Positions 41,754 through 51,718 of a stretch of 64,000 nucleotides of DNA are shown piece after piece. The position numbers were made by a program, and so were the translations under genes. The DNA comes from Lachnospiraceae bacterium. GTDB taxonomy: Bacteria; Bacillota; Clostridia; Lachnospirales; Lachnospiraceae. The notes beneath the pieces were generated by a model, which saw only the letters and a program-made list of their open reading frames with translations, was not told the DNA's origin and searched no databases. The stretch lies in assembly GCA_022483465.1 (NCBI GenBank), contig JAKVNF010000003.1:124001-188000 (forward strand), read 5' to 3'. Each line of letters begins with the position of its first letter. Position 1 is the first letter of the stretch.

Positions 41754-44405
41754 ATGGCAGATCGTATTAAAGGCATAACCATTGAGCTGGATGGCGATAC
41801 TACCAAGCTCTCCAATGCCCTGAAGGGCGTGAACAAGGAGATCCGGGATACTCAGTCGAATCTCAAGGACGTCAATAAGCTCCTGAAGATGGATCCGGGC
41901 AATGCGGATCTTCTGGCACAGAAGCAGAAATACCTCACTGACGCAATCGATGCTACCAAAAAGAAACTCGCCGAGGAGAAGGAAGCCCTCGCACAGCTGA
42001 AGGCGGGGCCTCAAACGGAGGAGACGCAGAAGCAGCAGGAAGCACTGACCCGGGAGATCGAAGCTACCAAGCAGTCGCTGGAAGGACTCGAGGACGAGTA
42101 CAAGAAGTTCGGCTCCGTTGCCGACCAGCAACTTCAGGTCGCCGGCGACAAGATGAAAGAGGTCGGCGGCAAGATCAGTAACGTCGGAGAAGGACTCACC
42201 AAGGGCATCACGGTTCCTGTCGCTGCCGCTGCAGGAGCTTCGGTTGCGGCTTGGAAGGAAGTCGATGAAGCCCTCGATACAGTGACCCAGAAGACTGGTG
42301 CAAGTGGTGCGGCGCTTGAGGACATGCAGAAACGTGCCAAGTCCATCGCGGAGACCATCCCGACGGACTTCCAGACAGCGGGTGATGCAATCGGCGAGGT
42401 GAACACAAGATTCGGACTGACTGGGGACGCACTGGAGGATCTCTCCACGAAGTTTGTGGAGTTTGCAACGCTCAATAGCACCGATGTATCTACTTCTGTC
42501 GATAACGTATCTTCTGTCCTCAATGCCTTTGGGCAGTCGTCTGACGATGCTGGGAACCTCCTCGATGCCTTGAACCAAGTCGGGCAGGCAACCGGTGTGT
42601 CGATGGATACCCTGTCGCAGGACCTAGCTAAGAATGCCAGCCAGTTCCAGTCGATGGGGTTTACCGCTGAGCAGGCGGCTGGCTTTATGGGAGCAGTTGA
42701 GATGTCCGGTTTGGATACCTCGACCATGCTCACTGGTCTTACCAAGGCGCAGAAGGTGGCTACAAAGAACGGCCAGTCCCTCAGTGATGCTTTGAAGGAA
42801 TTCTCGAAGACGATGGGCAGCAATGCCTCGGATACGGAGAAGCTGCAGGCAGCCTATGACCTGTTCGGCTCCCGCGCCGGTGGTGCTATCTACAACGCGG
42901 TGCAGAGCGGGAAGCTTTCGCTTAGCGACCTCTCTACCACGCTCGGGGATTATGCAGGTTCCGTAGAGAGCACCTTTAACGAGACGCTGGATCCTCTCGA
43001 CCAGATGACGATTGTCATGAACAATCTGAAAGACCTCGGTGCAGAAATCGTGGATGCTGCGGCTCCGATGATCACGGAAGCCATGACCCAGATCAAGGAT
43101 GTGGTGACGTCCCTGAAGGATGCGTGGGATGGCCTTTCCCCGGGCATGCAGGAAGCAGTCGTCAAGGCAGCGCTGATTGCTGCGGCTGTCGGGCCTGTCG
43201 TGGTCGGTGTCGGCAAGGTCGTCACAGCCGTCGGCGGGATTACCTCGACGCTCGGCACGTTTGTCGGGTTCCTTTCCGGAACGGTAGGACCCGCAATCGC
43301 AGCAGTCTCTGTTCCGATCCTTCCGATCATCGGGATCATTGCAGCTGTCATAGCAGCAGTGGTCGCTGTCATAGAGATCGTGAAGCATTGGGGAGAAATC
43401 TCTGAGTGGTTCGGCGGCGTCTGGGAAACCGTGTGTTCCGGAGTACAGTCCATCGGTGAAGGGCTCGGTAGTTTCTTCTCCGGGCTCTGGGACGGTATCC
43501 AGTCTACCACGGAGACTGTCTGGAACGGCATCAGCGGATTTTTCACCGGGCTGTGGAGTGGAATCAGTACTATGGCAACGACGGTCTTTACCGGAATCTC
43601 CGATTTTCTTGGCAATACGTGGTCGACCATCAGCTCTGCTGCATCGACAGCATGGAGCGGGATCACCACGACACTCTCCGGTGCATGGGATGGCATCAAG
43701 ACAACAGCCGGTACTGCTTTTGATGCCGTAAAGGCCACCATCAGTACTGCATGGGACACCGTAAAAACAAACACCGGCACCACGTGGGATGCCATTCAGG
43801 CATCGGTGGACGAGCACGGCGGCGGCATCAAGGGCGTGATCGGAACGGCGGTCGATGCCTACAAATCGATCTGGGAGACCGGGTTCTCTGCGATCAATGA
43901 TCTTACAGGTGGCAAGCTCGGCGATGCACTGTCTGCAGCGCAGGGAAAACTCGGTGAAATCAAGGGAGCGTTCTCCTCGATGATCGATAACGCCAAGAGC
44001 ATCGTGAGCGGAGGCCTCGACAAGATTTCCTCTTTCTTCTCCGGATGCCATCTGGAGCTTCCGAAGATCAAACTCCCGCATTTCTCCATCAGCGGAAAGC
44101 TCTCTGTGGATCCACCTTCGGTTCCTCACCTGTCTGTAGACTGGTACAAGAGGGCCATGGATGATGCCTATATCCTGAACAGCCCGACGATTTTCGGTGC
44201 TGCGGGAGGCAGACTTCTTGGCGGCGGGGAAGCTGGTCAGGAAGCTGTCGTCGGCACGGACAAGCTGGCAGAGATCGTGCAGGGCGCGCTCGCTGGTGTA
44301 TCTGGCGGCGATATTATCATCCCGGTCTACATCGGACAGGAGCGGATTGATGAGATCGTCGTCCGGGCTACCCAGCGGAGCAATTACCGGTCAGGAGGGC
44401 GATGA
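41754..44405 (+). CDS. Tail tape measure protein
   Basis: An 883-aa protein. Residues 1-130 are coiled coil (TKLSNALKGVNKEIRDTQSN, KQKYLTDAIDATKKKL). A TP901-type tape-measure core follows (AWKEVDEALDTVTQKTG, FVEFATLNSTDVS, GFMGAVEMSGLDTSTML). Residues about 470-545 are hydrophobic and hold several membrane-like helices. Repeats of W-x-G/T-I (SGLWDGIQSTTETVWNGISG) follow. Tail length should scale with it, at roughly 130 nm for a protein of this size. Confidence 0.94.
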   Translation: MADRIKGITIELDGDTTKLSNALKGVNKEIRDTQSNLKDVNKLLKMDPGNADLLAQKQKYLTDAIDATKKKLAEEKEALAQLKAGPQTEETQKQQEALTREIEATKQSLEGLEDEYKKFGSVADQQLQVAGDKMKEVGGKISNVGEGLTKGITVPVAAAAGASVAAWKEVDEALDTVTQKTGASGAALEDMQKRAKSIAETIPTDFQTAGDAIGEVNTRFGLTGDALEDLSTKFVEFATLNSTDVSTSVDNVSSVLNAFGQSSDDAGNLLDALNQVGQATGVSMDTLSQDLAKNASQFQSMGFTAEQAAGFMGAVEMSGLDTSTMLTGLTKAQKVATKNGQSLSDALKEFSKTMGSNASDTEKLQAAYDLFGSRAGGAIYNAVQSGKLSLSDLSTTLGDYAGSVESTFNETLDPLDQMTIVMNNLKDLGAEIVDAAAPMITEAMTQIKDVVTSLKDAWDGLSPGMQEAVVKAALIAAAVGPVVVGVGKVVTAVGGITSTLGTFVGFLSGTVGPAIAAVSVPILPIIGIIAAVIAAVVAVIEIVKHWGEISEWFGGVWETVCSGVQSIGEGLGSFFSGLWDGIQSTTETVWNGISGFFTGLWSGISTMATTVFTGISDFLGNTWSTISSAASTAWSGITTTLSGAWDGIKTTAGTAFDAVKATISTAWDTVKTNTGTTWDAIQASVDEHGGGIKGVIGTAVDAYKSIWETGFSAINDLTGGKLGDALSAAQGKLGEIKGAFSSMIDNAKSIVSGGLDKISSFFSGCHLELPKIKLPHFSISGKLSVDPPSVPHLSVDWYKRAMDDAYILNSPTIFGAAGGRLLGGGEAGQEAVVGTDKLAEIVQGALAGVSGGDIIIPVYIGQERIDEIVVRATQRSNYRSGGR

Positions 44406-44773
44406 TGTTAAGCGATTATCCAATCTACTTTGATGAGACAAAGCTCTTCACACCGGAAAGCTGGGAGGAGAGTTATTCCGTCGTCGAGAGTACTAACCAG
44501 ACGGAAGCAGGAACGGATCAGGTCATTGTCACAAGGTATGACAAGCTATCCGTTTCTGCTTCTTTTCAGTGTTCGAGCCACTGGGCAGCGACGTTTGCTG
44601 CATTCCGGGACAAGGACAGTATTGCGGTGAAGCTCTATGACCTGAAGACACAGGATTATAAGATACGCACGATGCGAATACGGAACTTCAAGACTGCCCC
44701 GGAGAAGAACTCGGAAAAGACGAAGGGCACGAATGGGCTCTATACGGTGAGCTTTGACCTGCAGGAATTCTGA
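44402..44773 (+). CDS. Tail protein (Dit-like position), 123 aa
   Basis: A small beta-rich protein (YDKLSVSASFQCSSHWAATF, IRTMRIRNFKTAPE, GLYTVSFDLQEF) directly after the tape measure, overlapping its stop by 4 bp. Position and fold impression suggest a distal tail or baseplate adaptor, though it is shorter than typical Dit proteins. Confidence 0.65.
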   Translation: MMLSDYPIYFDETKLFTPESWEESYSVVESTNQTEAGTDQVIVTRYDKLSVSASFQCSSHWAATFAAFRDKDSIAVKLYDLKTQDYKIRTMRIRNFKTAPEKNSEKTKGTNGLYTVSFDLQEF

Positions 44774-44788
44774 GAAAGGAGGCGCTTC

Positions 44789-46918
44789 ATGTACACCGTA
44801 AGTGATGCATATAAGACTGCCATGAAGCAGCCGGTTCAGAGATTCCGCATGACGGGAAAAGTCGGGAGGGTGACCTTTACGGATGACAACATTCTCTCGG
44901 GGTCTTTTTCCATCACAAACCAGTGCTCGGATGACTCTTCCGTCCAGATCGGGCAGGTCTATATCGGGGAACTGGACGTTACGCTCATGAACATGAATAT
45001 TGCTCGCTACAGTTGGAAGGATCAGGAGATTTCGCCGGTGTTCGGAATGCGGCTTTCTGATGGAACTTATGAGGACGTGCCACTTGGCGTATTTACGATT
45101 GACTCCGCGAAGCATACGGCATCCGGTGTAGTGATCAAGGCCTACGATCACATGGCAAAACTGGACAAGAACTGCTCCGTCACATCCATCAATGGGACTG
45201 CTTACAACCTGATGCTGACGGCCTGTACCGCTTGCGGACTTTCTCTTGGGACCACCAGCGAAGAGTTCGCAGCAATGGCGAATGGAACAGATGAACTTTC
45301 CCTTTACAGTGAGACGGACATTGAGACATGGCGGGATTTCGTTTCTTGGGTTGCTGCAACGATAGCTGCAAATGTATATGCAGGTCGGGATGGGAAGATC
45401 TATGTCCGGGCTTACGATCAGACTGTGGTGGACGAGATCGATACAGAGCACCGGTTTACCGGATGTGAGTTCTCGGATTTCTCAACCAGATACACCGGCC
45501 TCTCCGTCGTGAATATCGATGCAAAGACCACGTCCTACTTTGCCCTTGATGTGGACGATGGCCTCACCTACAACATCGGCTCGGATCCTTTCCTACAGTA
45601 TGGCGTGGACGAGAAGAAGGATGCACAGAGGAAGGCAATACTAACAGCACTTTCGAAGATCGACTATGTGCCGTTCAAGGCAGAACTGATCGGAAACCCT
45701 GCCTACGACCTCATGGACGTGTTCCGCTTTACCGATGGGCTTGCCGATAAGGACAAGCTCTTCTGCATGACGAAGTTCACGTTCAATTATAACCAGTCGT
45801 TTACGATGCAGGGGGTAGGACAGGACCCGGCTCTGGCATCGGCAAAATCCAAGACGGACAAAAACCTGCAGGGTATCCTCTCCTCAAATGAAAATCAGGA
45901 ATACATCCGCTACTACGATTATCTGAACGCAACAGACTATGACATAGCGGATATGACGAAAGCCAAGATCATCGACATTCGCTATGTTACGGTAAAGGAT
46001 ACCCACATCGACTTTCATGCGGAGATCATGCTGACGCTCGATACGACAGAAACGGAAGCCGAGGATTTCCTGTCGGATACCGATACAGTGGTGACCGTCA
46101 CCTACTACCTGAACGGGGAGGAGATCAAAGATTACGTCCCGGTGGAAACCCTCCCGGATGGGACACACCTCCTGCATCTTCTTTTTACATGGAACAGTAC
46201 GGCAAATCTTACCGGGAACTTTGCAGTTTGGCTCTCGATGGCCGGTGGCAACTGCCATATCTCACGCGGAGATGCCAGAGCTTACATGGCGGGACAGGGG
46301 CTGGCAGGAAGCGGTGCATGGGATGGAACGATCACTGTTTATGATACAGTTCCGGGAATGAACCTGTTTCCGGTGTATCGGGACTTTGATACCTCTGTAG
46401 TGTTCAGCCTGCTTTCGCCAGAGACTGCAGGCTATTCCGACATCGTTCCGTCGATGTCTCTTGTGAGCGTGCTTCAGCCGATCGCCGGCACCATTGGTGC
46501 GGTGAAGTTCCTGCACCGGTTTGATACAGAGCACCTTGACGTAGTCACCTACAACTCGGATGAGATTGAAGTGAAGGATGGCGTATGGAAGCTGAAAGAT
46601 GGGGTGACGATCGCGGAACTTGTGACAAAGGATTGTGAAGTAGAACAGGTTCTCAGCACCACGTCAAACTGTGACAGCAATAACGTGAACTTTCTTGCCT
46701 CCTTCGATCATGGCGGCACATGGTGGGAATACGCCAATGGCTGGATCATACCGGATACCACGAAGGAGTCCTATGGGATGTTCGCACCGGCAATGAAGGA
46801 GATCACAAAGGAACAGTGGGCCAAGAAGCTGGCAGGCTCCATCCAGCTGAAGGCGATCATCCATGAGAAAGGAACGCTTACGGATATCCAGATCTTTACG
46901 AAAGAGGTGGAGGAATGA
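44789..46918 (+). CDS. Tail-associated baseplate protein (Tal-like)
   Basis: A 709-aa protein. The first 350 residues resemble the T4 gp27-like hub of tail-associated proteins (FRMTGKVGRVTFTDDNILSG, YEDVPLGVFTIDSAKHTASG, VKAYDHMAKLDKNCSV-like IKAYDHMAKLDKN, YVRAYDQTVVDE). The last part holds beta-sandwich-like segments. No lytic motif seen. It likely forms the tail tip. Confidence 0.8.
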   Translation: MYTVSDAYKTAMKQPVQRFRMTGKVGRVTFTDDNILSGSFSITNQCSDDSSVQIGQVYIGELDVTLMNMNIARYSWKDQEISPVFGMRLSDGTYEDVPLGVFTIDSAKHTASGVVIKAYDHMAKLDKNCSVTSINGTAYNLMLTACTACGLSLGTTSEEFAAMANGTDELSLYSETDIETWRDFVSWVAATIAANVYAGRDGKIYVRAYDQTVVDEIDTEHRFTGCEFSDFSTRYTGLSVVNIDAKTTSYFALDVDDGLTYNIGSDPFLQYGVDEKKDAQRKAILTALSKIDYVPFKAELIGNPAYDLMDVFRFTDGLADKDKLFCMTKFTFNYNQSFTMQGVGQDPALASAKSKTDKNLQGILSSNENQEYIRYYDYLNATDYDIADMTKAKIIDIRYVTVKDTHIDFHAEIMLTLDTTETEAEDFLSDTDTVVTVTYYLNGEEIKDYVPVETLPDGTHLLHLLFTWNSTANLTGNFAVWLSMAGGNCHISRGDARAYMAGQGLAGSGAWDGTITVYDTVPGMNLFPVYRDFDTSVVFSLLSPETAGYSDIVPSMSLVSVLQPIAGTIGAVKFLHRFDTEHLDVVTYNSDEIEVKDGVWKLKDGVTIAELVTKDCEVEQVLSTTSNCDSNNVNFLASFDHGGTWWEYANGWIIPDTTKESYGMFAPAMKEITKEQWAKKLAGSIQLKAIIHEKGTLTDIQIFTKEVEE

Positions 46919-48303
46919 TCAAGGGACATACAAAAATTGAGCTCTTTAACGCGAAGACAGGAGAGTGCGAACTCAAATATGAGAAGGATAATCTTGTCAC
47001 CAATGCGGTGCAGGAACTGATCGCTTTCCAGACGATGATCGGAAGATCGATGAACAGCAATGTCTTTCCTATTGCAAAGAATGCTCTTGGCGGCATCATG
47101 CTTTTTGATGGAAAGCTTACCGAGGATGTGAACAATACGAACTTCCCGACGGAGGCTAAGCTGGTCGGCTATGCTTCCCGGGATACCAATACCGATGATG
47201 CAATGCGTGGTTCCTTAAATGCCATCGAAACACACAAGACCGATACAGGCTATGTTTCCGTATGGGACTTTGGTACCGCACAGGCAAACGGAACCATCCA
47301 GTCGGTTGCCCTGACAAGCGCCTATGCCGGTGTGAATCCCTTCCAGAGACAGGTCTGCGGCGACTTTTTCTGTGACATGGATACCATCGAAAGCAAGGAG
47401 CATAACGGGAGACCGTTCTTCGTTAAGGATGAGTTTGTCTACTGGCTGAATGCGGATGGTGTCACAGTCCAGCGCGGAAGGTTTGATCCCTATGCGGTGA
47501 AGGTGGCTGACCTGACCTATGGCTCTTTTACCCTTCCGTATGAGACCGTAACGACACTGGCCCTTCCTGACTATAAGAATTTTAGTAATATCGGGCCTGC
47601 AAAATACTGGATGCCCGGTACTGATGGCTACCTCTATCTCATCACGCAAAACAACCGGGTTAGTAGCTATACCTCTTACGGCAACACCTACTACAACTAT
47701 TATTACGATGAGGGAAATGAGAAGGATGACGCAAAGCTCTACAACACGAAGTACAAGATATCTGATCTTTCTTTTGAGAAGCAGCAGGAGGAAGTGATCA
47801 CTCTCGCTGGTGTGCATCTGGCTTCGCGGAATGAGTATTCAATCGTTATCAACAGGGGATACCTCTATGCCAGATCTTATGACAGCCACAGCATCTACAT
47901 CGTAAACCTGACGAATACGGTGGATATCAAAGTCTTTACCTTCGATAACGGCGGCTCCTTTGATTGCATGTCTCCGATGCTCTATAACGGTGGCATTCAG
48001 TATCAGTACGGATACCAGAAAGATGGGAGTACCTATTACAAGACCGGATTTTTATATCCGGATGGTACGCACTCAGAAGAGGCTGTGAACGGAGCGGCTG
48101 TTGCGATGCCGTGTATTCTCAACTCAGATGGGAAGATCCTCGCAACCTATCATTACGACGGCTATTACGACAATGACCGGATCCGGACGGCGCTCCGATG
48201 TGCCTACCTTGGCACGATCAACAACCTGTCGTCCCCGGTAACAAAGAATGCCTCGCAGACCATGAAGATCACCTACACACTGACGGACAAGGAGGACGCC
48301 TGA
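46915..48303 (+). CDS. Tail/baseplate protein, 462 aa
   Basis: Overlaps the Tal-like stop by 4 bp. Begins IKGHTKIELFNAKTGECELK, as in several Clostridia phage tail proteins, then has long beta-rich, aromatic stretches (YTSYGNTYYNYYYDEG) suggesting receptor binding or a propeller-like fold. No enzyme motif. Confidence 0.65.
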   Translation: MIKGHTKIELFNAKTGECELKYEKDNLVTNAVQELIAFQTMIGRSMNSNVFPIAKNALGGIMLFDGKLTEDVNNTNFPTEAKLVGYASRDTNTDDAMRGSLNAIETHKTDTGYVSVWDFGTAQANGTIQSVALTSAYAGVNPFQRQVCGDFFCDMDTIESKEHNGRPFFVKDEFVYWLNADGVTVQRGRFDPYAVKVADLTYGSFTLPYETVTTLALPDYKNFSNIGPAKYWMPGTDGYLYLITQNNRVSSYTSYGNTYYNYYYDEGNEKDDAKLYNTKYKISDLSFEKQQEEVITLAGVHLASRNEYSIVINRGYLYARSYDSHSIYIVNLTNTVDIKVFTFDNGGSFDCMSPMLYNGGIQYQYGYQKDGSTYYKTGFLYPDGTHSEEAVNGAAVAMPCILNSDGKILATYHYDGYYDNDRIRTALRCAYLGTINNLSSPVTKNASQTMKITYTLTDKEDA

Positions 48304-49094
48304 TGAAGCAGTACGAAGTACCATACAACTTTTCCTATGACTTTATCCCGAAGCTCTCCCGCAGACGAGAGCTTTTTTCATATATCCGCTGTATCTATCT
48401 ACCGGCATGGAAGGAGGATGCCACCAGTACGCGGCAGGACATCGAGACAAGGGAGGAGTACCCGAAATCCTATGACGAATACGTCCTGCGCCTGAAATGC
48501 CTGCAGCAGCTCGGGCTTCCGCTCTGTGTTCTGATGCAGAGAAATGCGACACTGGATGTGTTGGAGAAGTATTACGACCTTGGTATCCGGATCTTCACGA
48601 TCAGTGACCATGCACTTGCGATAGCGGCAAAGAGCAGGCATCCGGACATTTCAATCACTCTATCCATTACCAGTGCTCTGACGGAGACGGATATCAAGAG
48701 CCGGGACCTCTCCATGTACGACCATATCGTTCTGTTCTACTGGTTTTCCCGTCACCTTGATGCGGTGAAGTCTCTGCCTAAAAAGTACAACTACATCCTG
48801 ATACCGAACACGGATTGCTACTGGAACTGCAAATGGCACGATGCACATTGGTTTGCCACAAGCCGGGAAGCGGAGATGGCTGCCACGAGTCAGTGCAGAA
48901 AAAGCATTCGTGATATGCGGGACACCTCGTACATTGAACCTGAAAATCTTTCGTACTTTGACCCGTATATTGACAGTTACAAGCTGGTGGATCGTCTGAA
49001 TACGACTGACCAGATTCTCACTGATCTCGAACGGTACACCTCCCGAAACGCCGGTGCACAGAAGCGGGAGGAGGCATACTTCAATGTCGATTAA
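48303..49094 (+). CDS. Peptidase U32-like TIM-barrel protein in tail module
   Basis: A 263-aa protein, start ATG 48303. LPLCVLMQRNATLDVLEKYY, GIRIFTISDHALAIAAK, ISITLSITSALTETDI and ILIPNTDCYWNCKWHDAHWF resemble the barrel strands and Cys cluster of the U32 family (compare the LxNxxCxxxCxxxxxH pattern). It has no separate C-terminal U32 domain. In this place it may modify the host surface or be a structural protein built on this fold. Family assignment is by pattern only. Confidence 0.55.
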   Translation: MKQYEVPYNFSYDFIPKLSRRRELFSYIRCIYLPAWKEDATSTRQDIETREEYPKSYDEYVLRLKCLQQLGLPLCVLMQRNATLDVLEKYYDLGIRIFTISDHALAIAAKSRHPDISITLSITSALTETDIKSRDLSMYDHIVLFYWFSRHLDAVKSLPKKYNYILIPNTDCYWNCKWHDAHWFATSREAEMAATSQCRKSIRDMRDTSYIEPENLSYFDPYIDSYKLVDRLNTTDQILTDLERYTSRNAGAQKREEAYFNVD

Positions 49095-49923
49095 GAAAAT
49101 CCAGTACGGTGGAGTACACAAGGTGATCCAGCGGCTCTGCGAAGCAGTAAACCAGTTGATCACAGCGGAAGAAACATTCTCAAAGTTTGATGCGGATGGC
49201 GATGGAATTGTTGACAATGCCGCCAAGGTGAATGGCCATACCGTATCCTGTGATGTTCCGGAGAATGCGGTTTTTACGGATTCTGCCTATGACGACTCTG
49301 AAGTCAAAGCTGCGGTGAAGGCAAACACGGACGCTCTCGGAGGACATTCCGTGAAAACGGATGTACCGGAAGGAGCAGTCTTTACGGATACCACTTACAC
49401 ATTTGAGTTGAGCGATGGACAGCTTACGATCCGGTCCTCAGCGGGTACCAAGCAGGTCCTGACTCTGCCGACCTCTGGCTCAGGAGGATCCAGCGGAGAT
49501 GTCACGGAAGTCACAAAACCTTCCTTCGATCATATCAAGAATGTCGCTGCAGTGACGAAACTTGCGCTGGATATCGATGATGGAAATGGATTTGTTACCT
49601 ACAGGGCAAACAGCGCGGTTCATATAAGCAAGGCCTCCATTGGCAAGAGTGATCCGGATATCCGTCTGAAAGTTGTCGAGGTGCAGCTTTCGGATGGAAC
49701 CCTGTCGATCGATATGGATACCTACAATGGTTTCCGGTTCTATGCGACGACGGGAAAATGCATCGTGGATAACGGAGACAATGGTACGACGAGCTATCCG
49801 GATGCAGACCAGATCGGGCATTTCAAATTTGCCGATGGTGTTGCCAATGATGAGACAACCCTGATGGCATACAATCAGGCAACGCTCAAGTACAAATATC
49901 TCATGGTGTATGTAGAAGATTAA
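49084..49923 (+). CDS. Tail fibre protein
   Basis: A 279-aa protein, start 49084. FDADGDGIVDNAAKVNGHTV is a calcium-loop-like fibre motif. Two repeats follow: GHTVSCDVPENAVFTDSAY and GHSVKTDVPEGAVFTDTTY, common in Clostridia phage fibres. Gly/Ser linker near residue 140, then a beta-rich receptor-binding-like end. Overlaps the preceding gene by 11 bp. Confidence 0.8.
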   Translation: MSIKKIQYGGVHKVIQRLCEAVNQLITAEETFSKFDADGDGIVDNAAKVNGHTVSCDVPENAVFTDSAYDDSEVKAAVKANTDALGGHSVKTDVPEGAVFTDTTYTFELSDGQLTIRSSAGTKQVLTLPTSGSGGSSGDVTEVTKPSFDHIKNVAAVTKLALDIDDGNGFVTYRANSAVHISKASIGKSDPDIRLKVVEVQLSDGTLSIDMDTYNGFRFYATTGKCIVDNGDNGTTSYPDADQIGHFKFADGVANDETTLMAYNQATLKYKYLMVYVED

Positions 49924-49937
49924 GGGAGGTGATTCCA

Positions 49938-50264
49938 TTGGTTGATTTTATCTTTAAATACTGGATTCAGGAGCTCTTCGCCCTGATCATCGCCGTCATC
50001 ACATGGCTGTGGCGGGTGCTGCTTCGAAGGAAACAGGAGAATGACGAAATCAAAGAAGGAATGATGGCACTGCTGCATGACCGGATCTTTCAGGCCTGCA
50101 GCTTTTTTATTGCCCGGGGATGGTGCTCTCCGGATGACCGGAGCAACCTCGAGTACCTGTACAAGCCGTACAAGGCACTCGGCGGTAATGGCACTGGTGA
50201 GTCCCTGTATAAGAAGTGTCTGGAACTGCCGCTTACGGCAGACAAAAAGAAGGAGGTGAAGTAG
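49938..50264 (+). CDS. Small membrane protein in lysis module
   Basis: About 108 aa; the likely start is TTG at 49938 behind GGGAGG. FIFKYWIQELFALIIAVITW is one N-terminal membrane helix; the rest is soluble and charged. Position just before the holin suggests a lysis accessory or a tail-membrane protein. Confidence 0.65.
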   Translation: MVDFIFKYWIQELFALIIAVITWLWRVLLRRKQENDEIKEGMMALLHDRIFQACSFFIARGWCSPDDRSNLEYLYKPYKALGGNGTGESLYKKCLELPLTADKKKEVK

Positions 50265-50266
50265 CT

Positions 50267-50536
50267 ATGGATTTTGGAATTGCAAGTGTTGCGGCAATTA
50301 CCGTGATTGCCTATCTGGTCGGCATTGGCTGCAAGGCAGCAGGCTCCGTAAAGGATGAACTTATACCGGTGATCTGCGGTTGTGTCGGCGCCGTGCTTGG
50401 CATTGCAGGACTGTATCTGATGCCTGACTTCCCAGCAAAGGATGTGATCAACGCACTGGCCGTTGGTATCGTATCCGGTCTTGCCGCGACTGGCGTCAAC
50501 CAGATCTACAAGCAGCTGATTAATGCGAATCAGTGA
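50267..50536 (+). CDS. Holin
   Basis: An 89-aa protein, start ATG 50267 with GGAGG. Three hydrophobic segments: IASVAAITVIAYLVGIGCKA, VICGCVGAVLGIAGLYL and VINALAVGIVSGLAATGVN. This matches the size and topology of Clostridia phage holins, which let the lysin through the membrane. Located directly before the lysin. Confidence 0.85.
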   Translation: MDFGIASVAAITVIAYLVGIGCKAAGSVKDELIPVICGCVGAVLGIAGLYLMPDFPAKDVINALAVGIVSGLAATGVNQIYKQLINANQ

Positions 50537-50645
50537 GAGGAGGTGATCCTCATATCCCGGCTGCTCCTTCCGTCAATGGAGCGCATCTGGCTCTCTGGGC
50601 ATCACAACCCGAAGGGCTTTTCTTTTTGAGAAAGAGGAGAAGATT

Positions 50646-51614
50646 ATGAGTGAGTTCAAAGGTATCGATGTCAGCCACTGGCAGGGACATATCGATTGGG
50701 CGAAGGTGAAGGCTGCTGGTGTTCAGTTTGCCATCATCAAGGCCGGTGGGTCGGATGACGGGCTCTATACCGATCCCAGATGGGAAGAGAACTATCGCGG
50801 TGCCAAGGAAAACGGCATCGCTGTCGGCGCGTACTATTTCGTTGGTCCTGCCTGCACTTCAGCAGAAGCGGGTCGCGCCGATGCGGGGCGTTTTCTCGCG
50901 CAGCTAACGGGAAAGCAGCTCGAATATCCGGTGTTCATGGATGTTGAAGCGACAACGGCAAATGAGAAGGCCGGCGCTACGGAAGCAGCGATTGCTTTCT
51001 GCAGAGAGCTGGAGACGGCAGGTTATTATGCAGGAATCTACAGTTCCACTTATTCAGGGTTCCGGGACCGGCTGGAAGATTCCAAACTCACGCCATTTAC
51101 TCACTGGGTAGCACAGTATGCTACGAAATGCGAATATGGTGGGGCTTACGGCTTATGGCAGTATTCGTCATCCGAACGGGTGAGCGGCATCAACGGCAAC
51201 GTGGACATGGATATTTCCTATCAGGATTATCCCTCCATTATCAAAGCGGGTGGATTCAACGGATACGCAAAGCGGGTAGCTGCAACCCAGCCGGTCACTC
51301 CGGTCCATCCCAAAAAGACAGTGGATGAACTTGCCCACGAGGTTCTTGCAGGGAAATGGGGTAATGGTGAGGATCGTAAGAACCATATCACAACTGCCGG
51401 GTATGACTATGCTGCTGTTCAGGCAAAGGTGAATGCGCTGCTCCACGCACAGAGCAGACCGCAGGCTGTTTACTATACGGTGCAGAGAGGTGATACGCTC
51501 TCAGCAATCGCCAGAAAGTACGGAACGACTGTGACAGCGATTCAGAAGCTCAACTCTTCACTAATCCGGAACGTGAACCGGATTCAGGCGGGATGGAAGA
51601 TCAGGGTGAAATAA
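50646..51614 (+). CDS. Endolysin: GH25 muramidase with CW_7-like and LysM domains
   Basis: A 322-aa cell wall hydrolase. GH25 at residues 4-205: GIDVSHWQGHIDW (catalytic Asp), FMDVEAT with the catalytic acids near 97-99, DMDISYQDY. Then a CW_7-like repeat (VDELAHEVLAGKWGNGEDRK) and a C-terminal LysM (YYTVQRGDTLSAIARKYGTT). No signal peptide, so it depends on the holin. Confidence 0.95.
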   Translation: MSEFKGIDVSHWQGHIDWAKVKAAGVQFAIIKAGGSDDGLYTDPRWEENYRGAKENGIAVGAYYFVGPACTSAEAGRADAGRFLAQLTGKQLEYPVFMDVEATTANEKAGATEAAIAFCRELETAGYYAGIYSSTYSGFRDRLEDSKLTPFTHWVAQYATKCEYGGAYGLWQYSSSERVSGINGNVDMDISYQDYPSIIKAGGFNGYAKRVAATQPVTPVHPKKTVDELAHEVLAGKWGNGEDRKNHITTAGYDYAAVQAKVNALLHAQSRPQAVYYTVQRGDTLSAIARKYGTTVTAIQKLNSSLIRNVNRIQAGWKIRVK

Positions 51615-51620
51615 CAAACC

Positions 51621-51664
51621 GGCCCACAGGCGATTTTAACAAGTTGCCTGCGGGCCTTATTTTT
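51621..51664 (+). terminator. Late operon terminator
   Basis: GGCCCACAGGC (51621-51631) and GCCTGCGGGCC (51646-51656), then TTATTTTT. Ends the late transcript after the lysin. Confidence 0.87.
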
Positions 51665-51682
51665 ATGCCTCCGGTTCGTGTG

Positions 51683-51712
51683 GTTGTTAAATCGGGCTTG
51701 TAGTAGGAGGTG
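51683..51712 (+). promoter_or_regulatory. Start-associated motif, copy G
   Basis: GTTGTT-N9-TTGTAGTA (51683-51705) followed by GGAGG before the gene at 51719. The same arrangement as copies B and E, 24 kb away. Confidence 0.65.
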
Positions 51713-51718
51713 GTTGAG

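Noticed and set aside
42624-44129. 501-aa open frame antisense to the tape measure gene
   Set aside because: A shadow of the strongly biased tape measure codons; low-complexity, charged translation with no domain.
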